NCBI GenBank assembly: GCA_003415625.1
Contig: PYIU01000002.1
Coordinates: 6,386,001 to 6,450,000, forward strand
Direction: 5' to 3'
Source: Aquanectria penicillioides
Taxonomy: Eukaryota > Ascomycota > Sordariomycetes > Hypocreales > Nectriaceae
Length of the DNA stretch: 64,000 nt
In this document: positions 60,461-64,000 of the stretch, one piece after another
Layout: every line of letters begins with the position of its first letter
Position numbering within the stretch: position 1 is the stretch's first letter
The notes under the pieces: model-generated
Databases searched by the model: none
The model's input: the letters and a program-made list of their open reading frames with translations, nothing else
Told to the model about the DNA's origin: nothing
Position numbers and translations under genes: made by a program

Positions 60461-62444
60461 GGTGAGTAAACACTCTCTGGAGCAGCGGCTGCAAGAGTGT
60501 TGGGTGTTGTGGTGTTTCGAAGTCAAAGTTGGGATACGCGGGGCGGCGGTTGCACGTATCGTCGAGTCGCAAAGGGACGGGATGATGCGCAGTCAATGGA
60601 AGATGTACAAATTCTTGGGATCGCCTTGTCTTTCTATCTGTTTTGGTTTTCTGCGGTTGGTTTTTTGGGCCTTTCGTCGGGCGGAGCGAGGTGAGGGAAG
60701 AGGGTGACTGACTCGAAGGTGCGGGAACCCGGACACAAAAGCAGCACAGACGGGGCAGATCGTGCGTAGGGTTACTTTTTTTTTAGAAGATGCGAAGTGC
60801 AGAGCGACGTGTAAGCGTATTGGTTGATGATGATGAAGCGAACGGGGCTCGATGCGCGGCGATGGTCGGTGGACACTAAACAATAATGTTTGTTGGGGGA
60901 GCCTGGGCGAGGAGCGTGAGAAAAGCGTGCTTTAGGGCGTGGTGATGCTTCGATGTTGTTCGTTTGTGGTGGTGACTTTGACGTGAGGTGGGAAAAAATC
61001 AAAGAGAATTGGGAAAAGGGAAAATTGGAGTCTTGCTCTCTCGCTGTCCCCAGTCAAACTCTACCTACGTCCCTACGGGGGAGGGGGGTACATGAGCCTC
61101 TAAGGCGCTAAGGTACCGAGATCGAGAAGGTACATGCCGCACCACGCTGATTCCAAGAGAGTCGAGGTACCTGCCCTCCAGATTCCCCTGGGTACCGGGA
61201 GGCTGGAGGGTTGGTGGTTGGTTCCTCGCGTCCCTGAGGTCCCTTCAGTGGCTACAGCCCAGTGGCCATAGCGCCCCCCCCCCCCCCCCCCGGCCGCCTT
61301 CCAGCGAGGGGCAAGGCCTCAGTCACAGCGGCCACGTCCACTGAATATCCCAGCATTTCCACTGAAGTCGTCATTGATCCCAGTGCGTTCTGGTGACTTG
61401 GCCCTCGGTTTTTAGTGGGCGACCTTCCGCACAGTGGCTGCTCAGTGGCCAGTGCCAGCCAGGTGCCGTACCGCTAGGCCAGAACGGGCCGAGCCCGGGC
61501 TTTAACCGGGGTTTGCAACTCCATAAATCTCCTTGTCGGGACAAGGTTCTGTTTTTCTTCGGAGGGGGGCCAGCGAGGGCTGAATCCTAATGGAGCATGG
61601 GGATTGGGGCCAGGACCGTCGTTTGTCTTTTACTTGTGGGCTCGCGCATGTTTGTGTCTCGCTGGTCGGTTTGAGAGGAGGTATGAGTGAGACTCTCGTG
61701 TTATCCTATCCACTGTGTGATTGGGGGCCAGTATCAATTTCTTCCATTGCATTTGCGTGGTTGGTCGGGCTTCGACCGAATTCCTGGGCCAAGCTAGAAT
61801 TCTTCCACTCGACAAAAGGGCCGGATATGCTTCCCCAGATTTTACCCTCCCGTGACAATCCTGACTATCTATGTCAGGTTCTCCTTCCGGTGAAAGACTC
61901 GTCGATGTCACGTGCCCCATTCGAGGGATTGGTTTCTTGTGTTTGTATAGGTACCTAGGTACTCTTGTCACGTCGCGTCGCGGTCCAAAGTAACAAAGTA
62001 GAGACAAGGTGAGACCAGACCAGCCAGCCATAACATGTAATGGCCAGGAAACTCGCTTTGTCTATGTTTGGTTCACTTTTGCCCTCACCCTCTGGGACCG
62101 GCAAACAATCCTCTTGCACTCAGCGCGCCACGCCCTGGAATAGACACGTTTCCTCACACTTATTGTATTCCCTCAATTTAGGTTGCTACTCTCTTGCTAC
62201 TCTTCAGGTCCCCATATCTCCTGAATGGGAAATCTACCTACATAGCAAATAAGGTCGCCGATGATTGCTACTAGCAACAAGGAGCTGACGCAGGGGCAAC
62301 TTTGAACGCACATCAAGCAGGGTCTGCACGACCAGGATGTAGCCAATGCAGCCGCGACAAGCCGCCGGTATACGTCACTCAATCTAATGGGCTCTTGGCC
62401 CCTTAGATGCCCTTCGAAGGGCTCGACGCGCCCATATCGTCAAA
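60461..62444. other. Intergenic region upstream of the GYF-domain gene
   Basis: It holds the minus-strand promoter of the GYF gene (purine/pyrimidine tracts to about 61.05 kb), then GGTACC-containing repeats near 61.1–61.2 kb, an uninterrupted run of 18 C at 61274–61291, and sequence to 62.4 kb in which I see no gene. Short frames (for example plus 61590–61958) give no recognisable product. Confidence 0.5.
61274..61291. repeat. Poly-C run (18 C)
   Basis: An uninterrupted C18 tract about 800 bp upstream of the GYF gene start. Confidence 0.9.
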
Positions 62445-63194
62445 TTATTGCATCTCTGGCTCTCTCGAGTTGGTTATCTCATCCGTCAACATGACCATTC
62501 TCTTAATCCGTCGGTGCTGCACCATCCAATCAAACCTGTTCCTCGTCAGCCACTTGTTCGCGCAATTCGGTCAAGGGGTGTGCTCCTCTCGACACTTACC
62601 CTTGCATCCATGACACCAAGAGCATCAGAGCCATCATGAACCACGAAAAGAGCGACCACCGTCCATGGAATATTCGCATTAAAAGTGGTTGTTTAACTTC
62701 AACATCCCCGATTCCCAAAAGGCCACAGTAAGTGAGATCATTTGCCTCAGGAGATTCTAGATAGCATCGGGCTGTTGCAGTAGACATAAAGGTGAGGTTG
62801 ATGACTGTCAGAGATAGCCAGCCGACCATCATCACCAGAGCAAACAGGCACACGGATGGATCATAGCCCCCGGCTACAACTCGAAACCGCGCCAGAAGGC
62901 AAATAGAGATTGAGCAGGTCACGATCTATGTCCGCGTGTTAGTCCCCAGTGATAGACCAATTCATGACGGTGCCCTACCCATGTCAAGTTTATGGAGTAG
63001 CAGACCCAAGCGGGCACGACGCCTCCAATGTTGAAGATTGGAAAGACAATGTTGCATGTCGACAGCACAATCATTGAGATGAATGCCCTGATGATAGTGG
63101 CAGCAAGTGCCTGTGGGAGGCCCCATTCTCCAGAGGACACATAGAAGGGTGTGCCAGATGGTCCCAGTCTGTACCAAGATGTAGTGCTGATCAT
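62445..63194 (-). CDS. Small four-helix membrane protein, unknown function
   Basis: Three exons fit by splice signals and phase: 63194–62979, 62925–62600 and 62535–62445, 210 residues in total. Both introns have a CTAAC or CTGAC branch site close to the acceptor. Four hydrophobic segments can be seen: around ALAATIIRAFISMIVLSTCN, VVPAWVCYSINLTWIVTCSI, VCLFALVMMVGWLSLTVINL, and the last, FSWFMMALMLLVSW. The third exon adds a basic cytosolic-type tail (MVQHRRIKRMVML). A four-helix layout with short loops is seen in several fungal MARVEL-like or tetraspan families, but I cannot assign it to one. It lies divergent from nothing and 333 bp from POP4, both on the minus strand. Confidence 0.75.
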
Positions 63195-63527
63195 GTTGTC
63201 GAGACTCTTGGGAAGAGAAGATGCTCGGGAGGTGTCAAGTCCGCCAAGGCAGGTTTTTATATCTCAACACCCGTGCAAAAACTTTGTCTGCTCAGCGACT
63301 GAAGTCAAGATCGTGCCATGGCATTTCGTTTTTGAACCCAGACTTGAGTTTAGTTTTTACGCGGTTCCAGAAAACCTAGCCAAGTCTCCTCCGGCCACGG
63401 TTCTTTGACGGCCGTAATGGCCAACTGGGTGAAAGTGACGTTCCGTAAGCCATCTTATCAGGGTGAACAGGTCTGCACGCCCATTTAGGCGAAATGTGGG
63501 TGTCGAACAAGAAACGCATCGGCCATT
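63195..63527. other. Intergenic region between POP4 and the small membrane protein gene
   Basis: It holds the 3' flank of POP4 and the promoter of the membrane protein gene. No gene or repeat seen. Confidence 0.6.
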
Positions 63528-64000
63528 TCAAAGGCTCGCGAGAAAGTGCGCCTTGAACTTTTTGTTGGCACGGTCCACAGGACGCAACATCATTTGATCG
63601 CCGAGCACATCAAAGATGAATTTCTTGCCGCTCGCACCCTCGGTATTTTCTGGCTTATCGTCGATCGGAATCTCAACTCGGAATGTGGTGCCCTCCTTCG
63701 GTACTATCTTGAGGCCCTCTTCTTCGTAATGATTTCGACGACAAACTTGCGATCGCGCACCACAATTCCCTGGATGCCAACCCTGCTGGGGCAGCCACTC
63801 CTCACGACGTCCACGGCAGCACCATGGAACTCTGCGCTCGTCAGTTTCGCTGCGGCATTGGGGCCCCCTATGTAGACGTCGTTGCCAAGGAGCTCTCGCG
63901 CATAGCCCAGCCAAAGCTGATTCAACGGTTCGTAGATTTCGTATTTTTGGTCTTCTTTGCGGATAGAGTAGAGGCCGAGGGAGCGGCGCTCGCGTGCGGA
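63528..64000 (-). CDS. POP4: RNase P/MRP subunit Pop4 (Rpp29), 5' part outside window, one frameshift
   Basis: Pop4 is a protein subunit of RNase P and RNase MRP that contacts the RNA and works in 5' maturation of tRNA and in rRNA processing. The visible part starts in mid-gene at the right edge (RRSLGLYSIRKEDQKYEIYE, then PLNQLWLGYAREL). The Sm-like barrel follows (KLTSAEFHGAAVDVVRSGCP, VGIQGIVVRDRKFVVEIIT, then LKIVPKEGTTFRVEI and FIFDVLGDQMMLRPVDRANK), ending with AHFLASL. At about 63719–63727 the frame breaks between EIIT and EEGLKIVP: one base is missing for the conserved strand to continue. No intron could fit. Both sides are well conserved, so a single-base assembly deletion is the likely cause. 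The N-terminus and start lie beyond 64000. Confidence 0.9.
   Translation of the reverse strand, partial: RTRAPLPRPLLYPQRRPKIRNLRTVESALAGLCARAPWQRRLHRGPQCRSETDERRVPWCCRGRREEWLPQQGWHPGNCGARSQVCRRNHYEEEGLKIVPKEGTTFRVEIPIDDKPENTEGASGKKFIFDVLGDQMMLRPVDRANKKFKAHFLASL

Overview
The window reads as a chromosomal segment of a filamentous ascomycete. Genes have short GT–AG introns of about 50–100 nt with CTAAC/CTGAC-like branch points close to the acceptor. Families are typical of Pezizomycotina: a PTH11-like rhodopsin-domain protein, a DUF7025 AAA ATPase, translation elongation factor eEF3, a NACHT–ankyrin NLR and a Fot1/pogo transposon. There is evidence of RIP-type mutation in the repeat-derived part. 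A Sordariomycete, perhaps Hypocreales, is my inference from overall character only. Intergenic spaces are long and rich in pyrimidine tracts and microsatellites.

Layout: 1–3278 no gene; 3279–6587 (-) AAA+ ATPase; 8946–10313 (-) broken PTH11-like membrane protein gene; 12304–13233 (+) F-box protein; 17319–20001 (+) vacuolar TRP channel Yvc1; 20271–22573 (-) ferric reductase; 23543–24249 (-) macro-domain protein; 29133–32883 (+) eEF3; 33917–34018 (-) tRNA-Leu(AAG) with intron; 34126–35982 a complete but dead Tc1/mariner (Fot1/pogo) element with inverted termini and a TA duplication; 36012–39689 (+) an NLR (NACHT–ankyrin) pseudogene beginning at the element's right end; 41098–42905 (-) amino acid permease; about 8.9 kb without a recognisable gene; 51853–55002 (+) Emw1/TTC27-like TPR protein; 55571–60460 (-) GYF-domain protein; 62445–63194 (-) small unknown membrane protein; 63528–64000 (-) POP4 (RNase P/MRP), running off the right edge.

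The intact genes are mostly unrelated housekeeping functions (translation, tRNA processing, vacuolar calcium release, iron reduction, amino acid uptake, protein quality control) and do not form a cluster. The accessory part is 33.9–39.7 kb: a tRNA gene, a mutated DNA transposon and a degraded innate-immunity-type NLR side by side. A second decayed locus is the PTH11-like gene at 9–10.3 kb.

Two cross-cutting patterns stand out. First, three otherwise intact conserved genes (YVC1, the GYF gene, POP4) each carry a single-base deletion, and one pseudogene carries an extra A in an A-run. This points to residual indel errors in the assembly at least as much as to biology. Second, the disabling changes in the transposon and in the PTH11-like gene are largely TpG→TpA, the RIP signature. 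I found no CRISPR array, no rRNA and no biosynthetic gene cluster.
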